From the NCBI GenBank assembly GCA_900544115.1, contig UQTW01000014.1, positions 1-64,000 of the forward strand: a DNA stretch of 64,000 nucleotides, read 5' to 3'. The translations under genes and the position numbers were made by a program. The notes under the pieces are model-generated. The model did no database searches and had not been told where the DNA came from. It saw nothing but the letters and a program-made list of their open reading frames with translations. Below, in pieces: positions 40,988 through 50,381 of the stretch (positions are counted from its first letter, which is position 1; each line of letters starts with the position of its first letter). This stretch comes from an uncultured Collinsella sp. Its GTDB lineage: Bacteria; Actinomycetota; Coriobacteriia; Coriobacteriales; Coriobacteriaceae.

Positions 40988-42688
40988 TTATTCGCCGGCG
41001 GGCGGTTGTGGTGCAGACGAAGACGGGGTCGAGCCCTCGCCACCATTCTGGCGCGGCTTGCGGGAACGGCGACGGCGACGGCGCTTTTGACCCTGGTCGG
41101 CCGAGCCCTCGCCACCGCGATCCTCGCGCGGCTCGCGCTCGTCGCGAGCGGCGCCACGCGAAGCCTTAGCAGCCGCTCCCCCGCCATCTCCGGGACGACG
41201 GCGCGTGACCTTGACTTCGCCATCCGAAACCTGATCGGCCACGGAAGGAACCGAGGGCTTCTGCTGCGTGCCCGAGGAATGGCGACGGCGCGGACGTGGC
41301 GCGCGCTCCTCCTCGCCACGCGGCTTGCCAGCCTTGTCGGCAGGCGCATCGGAGGCCGAGACGCCCTTGGGAGCGGCACCGGCCTCGCGAGCAGCTGCGG
41401 CGCGGAAGACGTCCTCGCGCTCCTCGCTCGACAGGTGACGGCGACGACGGCGCGTGGGATTCATGCCACCGCCGCGGTTTTGCTGCTGGGGCTGCTGAAC
41501 CTCGCGCTCGCGAGCGCCGTTCTTGCCGGCGGCTGCGGCCTCGCCGGCATCGGCAGAGCCCGCACGCTTGCGGCGGCGACGGCCGCCAGCGGCCTCCTCG
41601 GCCTCAGGCGTTGCGGCATTGCCACGGCCCTTTCCGCGGCCACGACCCTCGCCCTGCCCCTGACCGGCGCGAGCATCGGAATCGGCATCGCGACGACGGC
41701 GCTTGGGCATCGACGTGCCAGCAAGACGGTCGGCGCTCGACAGGCCATCGCCCACGTCGACGCCGTTCTCGCGATCGAGCTCCATGAGCGCCAGGCGCAT
41801 CTCGGGCGACTCGATGCGCTCGAGCACGTCACGCGTCACGCAGTCGGGGCGGCAGTTGCAGCCCTGCTCGGCGGCCTTCTTCTTGCAGCCCTCCGAGCAG
41901 GTCATATCGGCCAGGTTGACCTTAAAGACCTTGCCGTTCTCCAGACGCAGCACCAGCTGCTCGCGCGGCGTGTCATATTCCTGAATACGCGCCTTGCCGA
42001 GCGGCGTATCGATGAGCGTCTTCTTTTTGGGCGCGCGGCTCTTAAAGTCCTTGTACGCTTCGAACTCGTAGCGCAGGCAGCACATCAGGCGGCCGCAAAC
42101 GCCGCTGATCTTGGAGGAATTGAGCGGCAGGTCCTGCTCTTTTGCCATGCGGATCGAGACGGGCTCAAACTGTCCGCCAAAGCGCGTGCAACAGAGCTCC
42201 TGGCCGCACTGGGCATAGCCGCCCACCAGGCGAGTCTCGTCGCGCACGCCGATCTGGCGCATGTCGACGCGAATGTGCAGCGTCGAGGACAGATCCTTGA
42301 CGAGCTGGCGAAAATCGACGCGCTCCTCGGCCGCAAAGTAGAACACGGCCTTCTCGCCGCCAAACAGGTACTCGACGCCGACCGGCTTCATCTCGAGGTC
42401 GAGTTCTTTGACCAGACGGCGGAAATCGACCATGGCCTCGTCGCCCTGGATGGCAAGATCGTCGGCAAGCTGCAGGTCAATGTCGCTCGCCACGCGCAGC
42501 ACGGGCTTGAGCGGCTGACCGATCTCGTCTTGCGGCACCTCGAAGGGATCGGCCGTAACCAAGCCGATCTCGGTTCCGCGCTCGGTGGAGCAAATGGCAT
42601 AATCGGCCTCGAGGATATCCAGGTCCTGCGGGTCAAACCACAGGTCGCGCGAGGCGTAGGTAAACTTAACGGGTACGACTAACGGCAT
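40988..42688 (-). CDS. RicT/YaaT-type PSP1 domain protein with a long disordered tail
   Basis: 566 residues. The first 270 or so are the PSP1 domain, with clustered cysteines in CGQELCCTRFGG and CGRLMCCLRYE and further Cys at SEGCKKKAAEQGCNC; this matches RicT, which binds Fe-S clusters in the Ric complex that steers RNase Y. The remaining half is a low-complexity, Arg/Lys/Gly-rich tail (RRRRRHLSSEERED, KRRRRRRSRKPRQ) likely to bind RNA. The start overlaps the holB stop by 10 bases. Confidence 0.88.
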   Translation of the reverse strand: MPLVVPVKFTYASRDLWFDPQDLDILEADYAICSTERGTEIGLVTADPFEVPQDEIGQPLKPVLRVASDIDLQLADDLAIQGDEAMVDFRRLVKELDLEMKPVGVEYLFGGEKAVFYFAAEERVDFRQLVKDLSSTLHIRVDMRQIGVRDETRLVGGYAQCGQELCCTRFGGQFEPVSIRMAKEQDLPLNSSKISGVCGRLMCCLRYEFEAYKDFKSRAPKKKTLIDTPLGKARIQEYDTPREQLVLRLENGKVFKVNLADMTCSEGCKKKAAEQGCNCRPDCVTRDVLERIESPEMRLALMELDRENGVDVGDGLSSADRLAGTSMPKRRRRDADSDARAGQGQGEGRGRGKGRGNAATPEAEEAAGGRRRRKRAGSADAGEAAAAGKNGAREREVQQPQQQNRGGGMNPTRRRRRHLSSEEREDVFRAAAAREAGAAPKGVSASDAPADKAGKPRGEEERAPRPRRRHSSGTQQKPSVPSVADQVSDGEVKVTRRRPGDGGGAAAKASRGAARDEREPREDRGGEGSADQGQKRRRRRRSRKPRQNGGEGSTPSSSAPQPPAGE

Positions 42689-43806
42689 TTCAGTGCCTTC
42701 CTGATATCGAACAGCATGACCTCGATGGCCAGCTGGGGAGTAACGTTTCTGGCGATGTTGCGCTCGGCGGTCGCGACCGCCTCGAGCGCCTGGGTGGCAC
42801 CCGCAACATTGGTCGCGGCGGCAAGCCGACCGATCGTGTCGCGCACGTCCTCGTTCACCACGTCGGCTGCCTCGTCCTGAAGTGTCAGCAGCACGTCGCG
42901 CATGAGCGTCCGCGCGCTCGCCAGCGCTTCCATGATACCCGAACGCTCGCGCGCGTTGAGTTCGCGCTTGTTGCGGTCCTCAAGCTGCTTCAATGCTCCA
43001 CGCGACAGGTAGTCGGCGTTTTGCTCGAGTACCTTTTCCTGCGTGGACTTGACCTCGGCGAGCGGCGCCTTGACGGCGACGATGAGCGACTTGGCGCGAC
43101 TGAGCACGTCGGCCTCGTCGGCGGCAATGAGTGAGTCGATGGCACGGATCATCTGGCGACGGGCGTCCTGGCGCTCGGCGCTCTTGAGGAACTCGATACC
43201 ACGCGTGGGGCTTCCCGCCACGGCGACGGCCATGCGGCAGCGCGCGGGATCCTGCCCGGTGGCGCGGCTCACGGCCTGCGCGGCCACGGTGGGAGACACC
43301 AGCCGAAACGGCACACACTGGCAGCGGCTCACGATGGTGGGCAGCATCACGTCTGCCGAGGTACCCAACAGGATGAACATGACGCCCTCGGGCGGCTCCT
43401 CGAGCGTTTTGAGCAGTGCGTTGGCGGTGTTGGCACGCAGTTGCTCGGCACGGTCGATGATGTAGACCTTGGCCTTGGCACGGATGGGCGCCAGCGGCAC
43501 GTCATCGAGCAGCTCGCGGGTCTGGGCAATGAGGTAACCCGTGGCGCTCTCGGGCGTGTAATAGTGCACGTCGGGATGCGTATGCCGAGCAACGCGCACG
43601 CAGCTGTCGCATGCGCCGCAGCCGTCCTGCTCGCACAGGAAGGCTTGGGCAAGCGCCCACGCGGCGTCGAGCTTGCCCGCGCCGGGCGCGCCCAAAAACA
43701 GGTAGGCGTGCGATGCGCGACCGCTAGCGACGGCATTGGTCAAAAAGTCGCGCACGCGCTCTTGGGTGTCGAGCTTGGCCAGCAGGCTTGCCTGAGCGGG
43801 GGCCAT
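42679..43806 (-). CDS. holB: DNA polymerase III delta-prime subunit
   Basis: About 375 residues from the ATG at 43806. AAA+ clamp-loader subunit: GAPGAGKLDAAWALAQ near residue 40, a zinc knuckle CEQDGCGACDSC, LLKTLEEPPEGVMFIL and the SRC motif TIVSRCQ. It helps load the beta clamp. It starts 2 bases before the tmk stop and overlaps ricT; tmk-holB-ricT is a common bacterial order. Confidence 0.9.
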   Translation of the reverse strand: MAPAQASLLAKLDTQERVRDFLTNAVASGRASHAYLFLGAPGAGKLDAAWALAQAFLCEQDGCGACDSCVRVARHTHPDVHYYTPESATGYLIAQTRELLDDVPLAPIRAKAKVYIIDRAEQLRANTANALLKTLEEPPEGVMFILLGTSADVMLPTIVSRCQCVPFRLVSPTVAAQAVSRATGQDPARCRMAVAVAGSPTRGIEFLKSAERQDARRQMIRAIDSLIAADEADVLSRAKSLIVAVKAPLAEVKSTQEKVLEQNADYLSRGALKQLEDRNKRELNARERSGIMEALASARTLMRDVLLTLQDEAADVVNEDVRDTIGRLAAATNVAGATQALEAVATAERNIARNVTPQLAIEVMLFDIRKALKCR

Positions 43807-43807
43807 G

Positions 43808-44491
43808 CTACTCGGCCTCCTTGGCAAGCGCGGCGGCAACGGCTTCCTGCGGAATGTCGAGACCATACGCGCGAACCTGCTCGACCGTCTTCTCGAAGAC
43901 TTCCTCGACGGTCGCAGTGGCGTCGATGAGCTTTACGCGGTCTGGCTCCTCGGCGGCAATGGCACAAAATCCCTGATAGACACGCTCCTGGAAGGCCATG
44001 CCCTTGGCCTCCATGCGATCGGTCGCACCGCGGGCCGCCATGCGCAGCGCCGCCTGCTCGGGCGTGATGTGGTAGACGAGTGTGAGTGCCGGGTGCGTTC
44101 CCGCGACGGCCAGGTTGTTGGCGTCGCGCACCATCTGGCGATCGAGGCCATCGGCAAATGCCTGGTAGCAGGTCGTGGAATCGTAGAAGCGATCGCACAG
44201 GACCACCTTGCCGGCCGCAAGGGCGGGCGCGATGACCTCGTGCACCAGCTGGGCACGCGCCGCCTCGTAGAGCAACAGCTCGCAGGTGTCTCCCATCGCC
44301 GTGTTGGCGGGGTCGAGCAGCAAAGCGCGAATCTTTTCGCTGATGGCGGTGCCGCCCGGCTCGCGCAGGCTCACAACCTGGTAGCCGGCAAGATCGAGCG
44401 CGCGGGCAAGCAGACGCGCCTGCGTGGACTTGCCGGCACCGTCGACGCCCTCGAGCGTGATAAAGCTATGTTGAGCAGGCTCAAAAGCCAT
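43808..44491 (-). CDS. tmk: Thymidylate kinase
   Basis: 227 residues. P-loop LEGVDGAGKSTQARLL near residue 15, DRFYDSTTCYQ for dTMP binding, and a LID region with GATDRMEAKG. It phosphorylates dTMP to dTDP for DNA synthesis. First gene of the tmk-holB-ricT group. The upstream region carries a 21-bp perfect inverted repeat at 44596-44660. Confidence 0.95.
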   Translation of the reverse strand: MAFEPAQHSFITLEGVDGAGKSTQARLLARALDLAGYQVVSLREPGGTAISEKIRALLLDPANTAMGDTCELLLYEAARAQLVHEVIAPALAAGKVVLCDRFYDSTTCYQAFADGLDRQMVRDANNLAVAGTHPALTLVYHITPEQAALRMAARGATDRMEAKGMAFQERVYQGFCAIAAEEPDRVKLIDATATVEEVFEKTVEQVRAYGLDIPQEAVAAALAKEAE

Positions 44492-44595
44492 GGGCGCAGC
44501 CCCTTCCTACAAGGCGCGTAAATGCAGATATATCAACTAAGCCATGATACCCCAGTGCTCGGCGCGTCCCCAATGGCTAAAGGCGCCTTTCCAAA

Positions 44596-44660
44596 GTTGC
44601 GGTGAAATAGGGACTGATTGAAGCTCTGAGATCGCCAAACAGTCCCTATTTCACCGCAAC
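44596..44660. repeat. Perfect 21-bp inverted repeat in a divergent promoter region
   Basis: GTTGCGGTGAAATAGGGACTG (44596-44616) is mirrored exactly at 44640-44660 around a 23-base loop. It lies between tmk (minus) and the zinc-ribbon gene (plus). Confidence 0.85.
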
Positions 44661-44730
44661 GTATGATGGGGAATTTTGGATGCTGGGTATAATCGTCGTA
44701 TTGCATTGAAATGTGGCGAAAGGAGTGGCA

Positions 44731-45714
44731 ATGTCTCGGTATTGCGCCTCGTGCGGCAAGCTTCTTGAAGATAATGCCAAGTTCTGCACCTCGTGCGGTG
44801 CACCCGTTGAGCAAACAGCCGCGAGCGATAGCCAGCCCGCTTTTGAGCAGACCGGCTCCCTTGATACGCCGCAAGCCAAGGCGGACGACCCCCTCGCCTA
44901 TAGCCCCGACCCCGCCGCAAGGACCGAAGCCGTCGAGACCACGCAGCGCATACCCGTCGCGAGCGGCTCGCCCCAACAGCAGCCGGCTCCCGCATACGCG
45001 CCCGCTTCGCCACAGACCCCCGCTCCCAAAAAGAGCGGCACCGGGCCGCTTATCGCCGTTATCGTTGTGCTGGTGGCGATCATCATCGCCCTGGTCATCT
45101 TCTTTGCGATCAGACCGTTCGACAACGCCGCCACGCAGACGACTGCCGAGGTAGCTAAGCTGCACCATGACGTCGACGACGATGACCTAAAGCCTCTCGG
45201 CAATCCCAACAGCCTGTACGACGATGATGACGATGACGACGAGGATGGCGGCGAAGCAACGCTCTCCGAGCAGAACCTCTACCGTCGCCTGAGCGAATAC
45301 TACGACTTGCTCGAAGATCTCGACAGCCAGGTCCGTGGCTGCGCGCAGAACTTCAACGGCAACTATCTGGAAGAGGATCGAACCACCCGTCAAAATCTCG
45401 CCGACGTCGCCGAGCGCACGGAGGACACCATCGAGCAGTATTACGACATCGTCGAGGACCTGGACGTCCCGACGAGCTCCAAGAACTACAGCTCCTGGAA
45501 GGATATCATCGCCCTGTACGACGACCTGGATCACCGCATTGACGCAATCTGTGATGCCTGGGAGATCAGCCTGAAATACGCCAAGCCTGCGGACCACAAG
45601 AATGAGATCGTGGCGCCGCTGTCGCGCGACAACGTGGCGGGCACCAATGACAATAAGTACCGCCTAGACTTTGAGGAGCGCTATCCCGGCGCTAAGCCTG
45701 TCGAGGTGAACTAG
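44731..45714 (+). CDS. Zinc-ribbon membrane protein
   Basis: About 327 residues from the ATG at 44731, preceded by AAAGGAG. N-terminal zinc ribbon (YCASCGKLLEDNAKFCTSCG), a Pro/Ala-rich linker, one membrane helix (LIAVIVVLVAIIIALVIFF near 105-125), then an extracellular part that opens with Asp runs (LYDDDDDDDED) and continues as helices. Function unknown; the layout resembles zinc_ribbon_2 membrane proteins common in Gram-positives. Confidence 0.75.
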   Translation: MSRYCASCGKLLEDNAKFCTSCGAPVEQTAASDSQPAFEQTGSLDTPQAKADDPLAYSPDPAARTEAVETTQRIPVASGSPQQQPAPAYAPASPQTPAPKKSGTGPLIAVIVVLVAIIIALVIFFAIRPFDNAATQTTAEVAKLHHDVDDDDLKPLGNPNSLYDDDDDDDEDGGEATLSEQNLYRRLSEYYDLLEDLDSQVRGCAQNFNGNYLEEDRTTRQNLADVAERTEDTIEQYYDIVEDLDVPTSSKNYSSWKDIIALYDDLDHRIDAICDAWEISLKYAKPADHKNEIVAPLSRDNVAGTNDNKYRLDFEERYPGAKPVEVN

Positions 45715-45731
45715 CGCTTTGTCGTTCCCGA

Positions 45732-45790
45732 GCCGGCAGTTAGGGACGTTCCTAAACTGCCGGCAGAAAAGGAACGTCCCTAACTGCCGG
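45732..45790. repeat. Three-armed palindrome with alternative pairings
   Basis: CCGGCAGTTAGGGACGTTCC (45733-45752) can pair with its exact reverse complement at 45771-45790, or its first half can pair with AACTGCCGGC ending at 45764. The two hairpins exclude each other. It precedes the bidirectional terminator at 45793. Confidence 0.75.
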
Positions 45791-45792
45791 TC

Positions 45793-45834
45793 AAAAAAAC
45801 GAGCGAGGATCGCGGGGTCCTCGCTCGTTTTTTT
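45793..45834. terminator. Bidirectional terminator between zinc-ribbon gene and topA
   Basis: AAAAAAACGAGCGAGGA pairs with TCCTCGCTCGTTTTTTT, so both strands end in a T-run. Confidence 0.93.
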
Positions 45835-45856
45835 GGGCAATGTTTCGACTGCGCCG

Positions 45857-48433
45857 TTACTTGTCGGCGGCTGCTTTCTTGGCAGTCGACTTCTTCGCGG
45901 TCGTCTTCTTGGCGGCAGTGGCTTTCTTAGCCGTCGTCTTCTTTGCCGTGCTCGCCTTGGTTGTGGTCTTGCGACCGCGGGCGGGCTTCTTCTCCTTGGT
46001 CGGGCAGTCCATGTTGACGCAGATACGCCACGGACCGCGCGCCGTGTTGACCACCACGATGGGGGCGCCGCACTCGGGGCAGGTCTCGCCCGTCGCCTCG
46101 AGCTTGCCGCGCGCCGGCAGCGGATAGCTCACGCCGCAGTCATCGTAGTTGGTGCAGCGGATAAAGCGCTTGCCGCTCTTCTCGCTCTTGTGCGCGATCA
46201 GGTCGCCGTGACGTCCGGCCTCGGCACACACCTTGCACTCGCCCACCTTAAGATCGGGCTCGTAGTTGGTGGGGCACGTGGGGTTCACGCAGATCTCGAA
46301 GGCCTTCTGGCGGAATGGCTGGCACTTGATGCGCGGCGCGCCGCACTCGGGGCACACGGCGGCCTCGCCCTCGAGCGGGCTCACCTTGACGCCACTCGGC
46401 ACCGGATAGGTCACGTCGCAGTCGGGCCAACCCATGCAGCCGATAAAGCTGCCGCGGGTCTTGGCGCTCGTCTTCATAACCAGGTCCTTGCCGCACTTGG
46501 GGCAGGCGCCCACGCGCGCATCGGCCGTGACGGCGTCGCTGATGGCGTCGCCCAGCTCCTGCGTATGCTTGAGCAGCTCGTCGAGCACGCCGGCCAGCAG
46601 CGCGCGCGAGTGCGTCACGACATGCTCTTCGGTATCCTCGCCGCGCTCCACGCGGGTCATGTCGCCGTCGAGCTCGCTGGTCATATCGGGGCTCGTGATG
46701 CGCGGGGCAAACTGCGACAGCGCGTCGATGATGGCGATGCCCAGCTGGCTCGGCTCAACGGGATCATTTTTGAGATAGCGCACGGCATACAGGCGCTCGA
46801 TGATGCTCGCGCGCGTGGACTTGGTGCCCAGGCCGCGCTTTTCCATCTCCTGCACGAGCTTGCCCTGGCTGTAGCGCGCGGGCGGCTCGGTCTGCTTGGC
46901 CTCGAGCTTAATGTCGAACACGTCGACCGTGTCGCCCTGCTCAAGCGGCGGCATCTGCTCGTCGCGCTTGAGGCCGTACGGATATGCCTCGCGGAAGCCC
47001 GGGGTCACGAGCACGTCGCCCGAAGCCACGAACGGCTCGCCGTTGACGTCGAGCTCGAGCTTGGTGTTCTCGATGGTCGCGGGCCCCATGAGCGTTGCCA
47101 GGAAGCGACGGGCGACGAGGTCATAGAGTTTGCGCTGGCCGCCGTCGAGCGTGGACGGATCGCCCTCGCCCGTGGGGTAGATAGGCGGGTGGTCGGTGGT
47201 CTCGACCTTGCCGCGCGTGGGCTTCATGGGGCCGGCGAGCACCTTTTTGCACACGGGCGCCAGCGCCGGGTTGATCTTTGCCAGGTCGCTCACCACGGCG
47301 CCCAGATCGAGCGTCGCGGGATACACGGTGTTATCGACACGCGGGTAGCTGATGAGACCGGCCATGTAGAGGGACTCGGCGATGCGCATGGTACGCGCAG
47401 GTGAGATGCCCTCGGCCGCGGCGGCAGCCTGCAGCGAGGTCGTCGCAAACGGCGTGGGCGGCTGCTGCTTACGCGAGCGCTTGGTCACCGCGGCGACGGT
47501 TGCCGTCGTAGCGCCGTCAACGTGACCGTACGCCGTCTCAGCAGCATCCTTGTCGGTAAAGCGCGCCGTCTTGTGCGCGATCTTAAAGCGATCGTCCTCG
47601 GCAGTACCCTGTGCGGCGCCCATGCCGCGGATCTGCCAATAGTCCTCGGGCACAAACGCCATGCGCTCGCGCTCGCGCTCGACCACCAGGGCAAGCGTCG
47701 GCGTCTGCACGCGGCCGGCGGAACGCACGTTGCCAAAGCCGCCAAACTTGGCGAGCGTCAGGTAGCGCGTGAGCACCGCACCCCAAATGAGGTCGATGTG
47801 CTGACGGCTCTCGCCGGCGTCGGCCAGGTTCTGGTCGAGCGAGACAAGGTTATCGAAGGCCTGCGTGATCTCGGCCTTGGTAAACGAAGAATACTGGGCG
47901 CGGGCAACCGGCAAGTCGGGCGCCACCTCGCGCACCTTGTTGAGGGCGTCCGAACCGATCAGCTCGCCCTCGCGATCGAAGTCCGTGGCGATGATGACAC
48001 TGTCGGACTTTTTGGCGAGGTTCTTGAGCGAGCGGATGAGTTCCTTCTCGGCCGGCAGCTTAATGACGGGTGCCCAGGTGAGATAGGGCAGGCTCTCGAG
48101 CTTCCAGCCCTTGATGGAAATGCCATCGGCAAGGAACGGCTTGCGCTTGGTGTCGTAGGGCGGGCGGGCCAGGCCATCGGGCATATCGGCCGGCAGCATT
48201 TCGCCGTCCTCCGTGACCGAATACCAGCCCAACTTTTTATCGAACAGCACACTGTCGCAAAAATCGGGTGCCAGGATGTGACCGGCAAGGCCGATCGTCA
48301 CGCACTCCTCGCCCTTCCACTCAAAACGGTAGATGGCGGTGTTGTACACCTTGTCCTTTTTGGGCTTGCCCGTGGACAGACGCTCGGCGATCTGACGCGC
48401 GGCGTCGTTTTTCTCAGCGATGATGAGCTTCAA
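45857..48433 (-). CDS. topA: DNA topoisomerase I (type IA)
   Basis: 858 residues. TOPRIM domain with E7 (IIAEKND) and ATDFDREGELIG (D151, D153), arch and gate domains with RSAGRVQTPTLALV, and the active-site tyrosine Y363 in GLISYPRVDNT. That motif is closer to the YPRTD form of archaeal and topo III-like enzymes than to the bacterial YMRTDS. Four Cys4 zinc-finger modules follow, then a Lys/Ala/Thr-rich tail (KKTTAKKATAAKKTT) that likely binds DNA. It relaxes negative supercoils. It ends at a strong bidirectional terminator. Confidence 0.93.
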   Translation of the reverse strand: MKLIIAEKNDAARQIAERLSTGKPKKDKVYNTAIYRFEWKGEECVTIGLAGHILAPDFCDSVLFDKKLGWYSVTEDGEMLPADMPDGLARPPYDTKRKPFLADGISIKGWKLESLPYLTWAPVIKLPAEKELIRSLKNLAKKSDSVIIATDFDREGELIGSDALNKVREVAPDLPVARAQYSSFTKAEITQAFDNLVSLDQNLADAGESRQHIDLIWGAVLTRYLTLAKFGGFGNVRSAGRVQTPTLALVVERERERMAFVPEDYWQIRGMGAAQGTAEDDRFKIAHKTARFTDKDAAETAYGHVDGATTATVAAVTKRSRKQQPPTPFATTSLQAAAAAEGISPARTMRIAESLYMAGLISYPRVDNTVYPATLDLGAVVSDLAKINPALAPVCKKVLAGPMKPTRGKVETTDHPPIYPTGEGDPSTLDGGQRKLYDLVARRFLATLMGPATIENTKLELDVNGEPFVASGDVLVTPGFREAYPYGLKRDEQMPPLEQGDTVDVFDIKLEAKQTEPPARYSQGKLVQEMEKRGLGTKSTRASIIERLYAVRYLKNDPVEPSQLGIAIIDALSQFAPRITSPDMTSELDGDMTRVERGEDTEEHVVTHSRALLAGVLDELLKHTQELGDAISDAVTADARVGACPKCGKDLVMKTSAKTRGSFIGCMGWPDCDVTYPVPSGVKVSPLEGEAAVCPECGAPRIKCQPFRQKAFEICVNPTCPTNYEPDLKVGECKVCAEAGRHGDLIAHKSEKSGKRFIRCTNYDDCGVSYPLPARGKLEATGETCPECGAPIVVVNTARGPWRICVNMDCPTKEKKPARGRKTTTKASTAKKTTAKKATAAKKTTAKKSTAKKAAADK

Positions 48434-48487
48434 AAGAGGCTCCTATCTCGTGTGTCTGCGGCTGCGCCCGCCCTCTTGGCGGCCGAC

Positions 48488-49171
48488 TTACGCCCTTGCT
48501 TGCTCAATCTGCCCGATGAGCCAATCGCACCAGGCATCCATGCCCTCGCCCTTGCGCGCGCTCACGGCAAACCGCGGCGCCTGCGGATTGAGGTCATCGA
48601 GTGTCTTAGTATACCTATCCATGTCAAAATCGAAAGCCGGGGCCACGTCGACCTTATTGAGCAGCTGCGCGCCGGCGTGCTGGAAGATGCCCGGGTACTT
48701 GATGGGCTTGTCGTCGCCCTCGGGCACCGAGAGGATCATGATGGACAGGTTCTCGCCCAGGTCAAAGTCGACCGGGCAGACCAGGTTACCCACATTTTCG
48801 ATAAAGATGACGTCGATGTTCTCCAGACCGACGGCCTGGTCGAAGGCGTCGACGGCCTCCATGATCATGTTGCCCTCGAGGTGGCACAGGCCGCCCGTGT
48901 TGATCTGGATGGCGGGCATGCCGGCTTCCTTCATGGTGATGGCGTCGACATCCGAGGCGATATCGCCCTCGATGACGGCACAGCGTAGGCCGGCCTTGTC
49001 GCGCAGGCGCTCGTTGGTGCCCAGAATCGTGGTGGTCTTACCCGAGCCGGGGCTCGACAGCACATTGATCACGTAGGTGCCTGCCTCATTAAATCGCTGA
49101 CGCAGCTGATCTGCCAGGCGCTCGTTGCGCGACAGGATCGGCGACGCGATATCAATCGTTTTCTCGGCCAT
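48488..49171 (-). CDS. hypB: Hydrogenase nickel incorporation GTPase
   Basis: A 227-residue G3E GTPase: P-loop LSSPGSGKTTTILG, VIEGDIASDVDA, the metal-site Cys in GGLCHLEG, IFIENVGNLVCP with VDFDLGE, and NKVD. It delivers nickel to [NiFe] hydrogenase together with HypA. It lacks the His-rich N-terminal nickel store of some HypBs. It follows hypA in one operon with tatA and tatC; no hydrogenase structural gene is in the window. Confidence 0.92.
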   Translation of the reverse strand: MAEKTIDIASPILSRNERLADQLRQRFNEAGTYVINVLSSPGSGKTTTILGTNERLRDKAGLRCAVIEGDIASDVDAITMKEAGMPAIQINTGGLCHLEGNMIMEAVDAFDQAVGLENIDVIFIENVGNLVCPVDFDLGENLSIMILSVPEGDDKPIKYPGIFQHAGAQLLNKVDVAPAFDFDMDRYTKTLDDLNPQAPRFAVSARKGEGMDAWCDWLIGQIEQARA

Positions 49172-49226
49172 ACTTAGCGCTCCTTACTTTGGCTCCTTTA
49201 TACCCCATCACCAGATGGCTAGCGGG

Positions 49227-49583
49227 CTAATCGTCGGGGGTTTCGATTTCGATACTTGCGATATCGAGCTCGCGGCCGTGCAGCAGGCGCACGTTGGCGC
49301 CGCCACACTGGGGGCAGCGACAATGGAAACGGTCGTGCTCAAAGACCTCGCCGCAGTCCAGGCACTCGCTTTGTGGATGGACCTCCTCCACGGCAAGCTC
49401 GCAGCCGCGCGTGAGCGGGTCCTCGTCGCGAAACGTCCCCCACGCAAAGTCGAGCGCCTCGCGCACGACCTCGGTCATATCCCCGATACGCAGCGTTACC
49501 AAAACGGCGCGCGAGGCCCCCGCCCCACGCGCCGCGCGAATCACTGTATCGAGTATGCCGTTGACAATGCCAACCTCGTGCAT
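49227..49583 (-). CDS. hypA: Hydrogenase/urease nickel incorporation protein
   Basis: 118 residues. It begins MHEVGIV; the His at position 2 binds nickel. Two Cys pairs of the zinc site are in CLDCGEVF and CPQCGG. It hands nickel to the hydrogenase precursor with HypB. Start 6 bases after the tatC stop, so tightly coupled in one operon. Confidence 0.92.
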   Translation of the reverse strand: MHEVGIVNGILDTVIRAARGAGASRAVLVTLRIGDMTEVVREALDFAWGTFRDEDPLTRGCELAVEEVHPQSECLDCGEVFEHDRFHCRCPQCGGANVRLLHGRELDIASIEIETPDD

Positions 49584-49589
49584 ACCGTT

Positions 49590-50381
49590 TTACTCCTCGT
49601 CGTCCTCGTCGTCCGAGAACAGGTCCAGACGGCTCACGAACAGGCCCTCCTTGCCCTCGCGCGCGGTAATGACCACGCGAGCGATGGCGAGCGAAATCTC
49701 GTAGAGCGAGAGCAGGGCGCCATACATGAGACCCAGCGTAACGGGCGAGCCGTCGGGCGTAATCACAGCCGAGCCCACAAGCAGGCCTACGTACACGTAG
49801 CGCCAGGCACTACGGAAGGCCGCATAGGACACGATGTGAAAGACGGACAGATAGAAGATGATGAGCGGCAGCTCAAACGCCACACCAAAGCCGATCATAA
49901 AGAGCAGCTCCATGTTGACGTAGTTCTCCAGGTCGGGCAGCGCCGTAGCGACGGCCGAGGTCTCGCCGATGAGCCACTCAAAGCCCGCCGGGATGATGAT
50001 GAAATAGCAGAAGATGGCACCCAGGAAGAACAGCACCGTCGAGGCGAGCACCGTGGGCACGACCCACTTGCGCTCGTTGGGGCGCAGCGCCGGCAGGAAA
50101 AATGCCAGGATCTGCCAGATGATCATGGGCGTGCACATGACCACGGCCATCTTGATGGCCAGCGAGAAGCGCAGGCCAAAGCCGCCGAGTGTGGTGGTGA
50201 TGTAGAACTTACCGTCCGGCACAAACGAGCGGATGGGGTCTTCCAGGATATCGAGCACCACGGGCGTGGCAAAGTACAGCACGATGGCGGCGGCAAACAC
50301 CGACACGACCACGATGGTCAGGCGGCGACGGAGCTCTCCCAAGTGATCGAAGAGCGGCATACGAGCAGGTCCGATAGGCAT
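49590..50381 (-). CDS. tatC: Sec-independent translocase TatC
   Basis: 263 residues with six membrane helices. MPLFDHLGELRRRLTIVVV is the conserved N-terminal cytoplasmic motif, and FELPLIIFYL the conserved mid-protein segment. TatC is the receptor for twin-arginine signal peptides and exports folded proteins, for example cofactor-containing oxidoreductases. The start overlaps the tatA stop by one base (TAATG). The C-terminus is acidic. Confidence 0.93.
   Translation of the reverse strand: MPIGPARMPLFDHLGELRRRLTIVVVSVFAAAIVLYFATPVVLDILEDPIRSFVPDGKFYITTTLGGFGLRFSLAIKMAVVMCTPMIIWQILAFFLPALRPNERKWVVPTVLASTVLFFLGAIFCYFIIIPAGFEWLIGETSAVATALPDLENYVNMELLFMIGFGVAFELPLIIFYLSVFHIVSYAAFRSAWRYVYVGLLVGSAVITPDGSPVTLGLMYGALLSLYEISLAIARVVITAREGKEGLFVSRLDLFSDDEDDEE

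Noticed and set aside
41006..42682. 558-codon plus-strand ORF over ricT
   Set aside because: Ala/Arg/Leu-rich antisense frame of the PSP1 gene; ricT has the conserved Cys motifs and operon overlap with holB.
45719..47404. 561-codon plus-strand ORF over topA
   Set aside because: Antisense shadow; it also crosses a strong bidirectional terminator.
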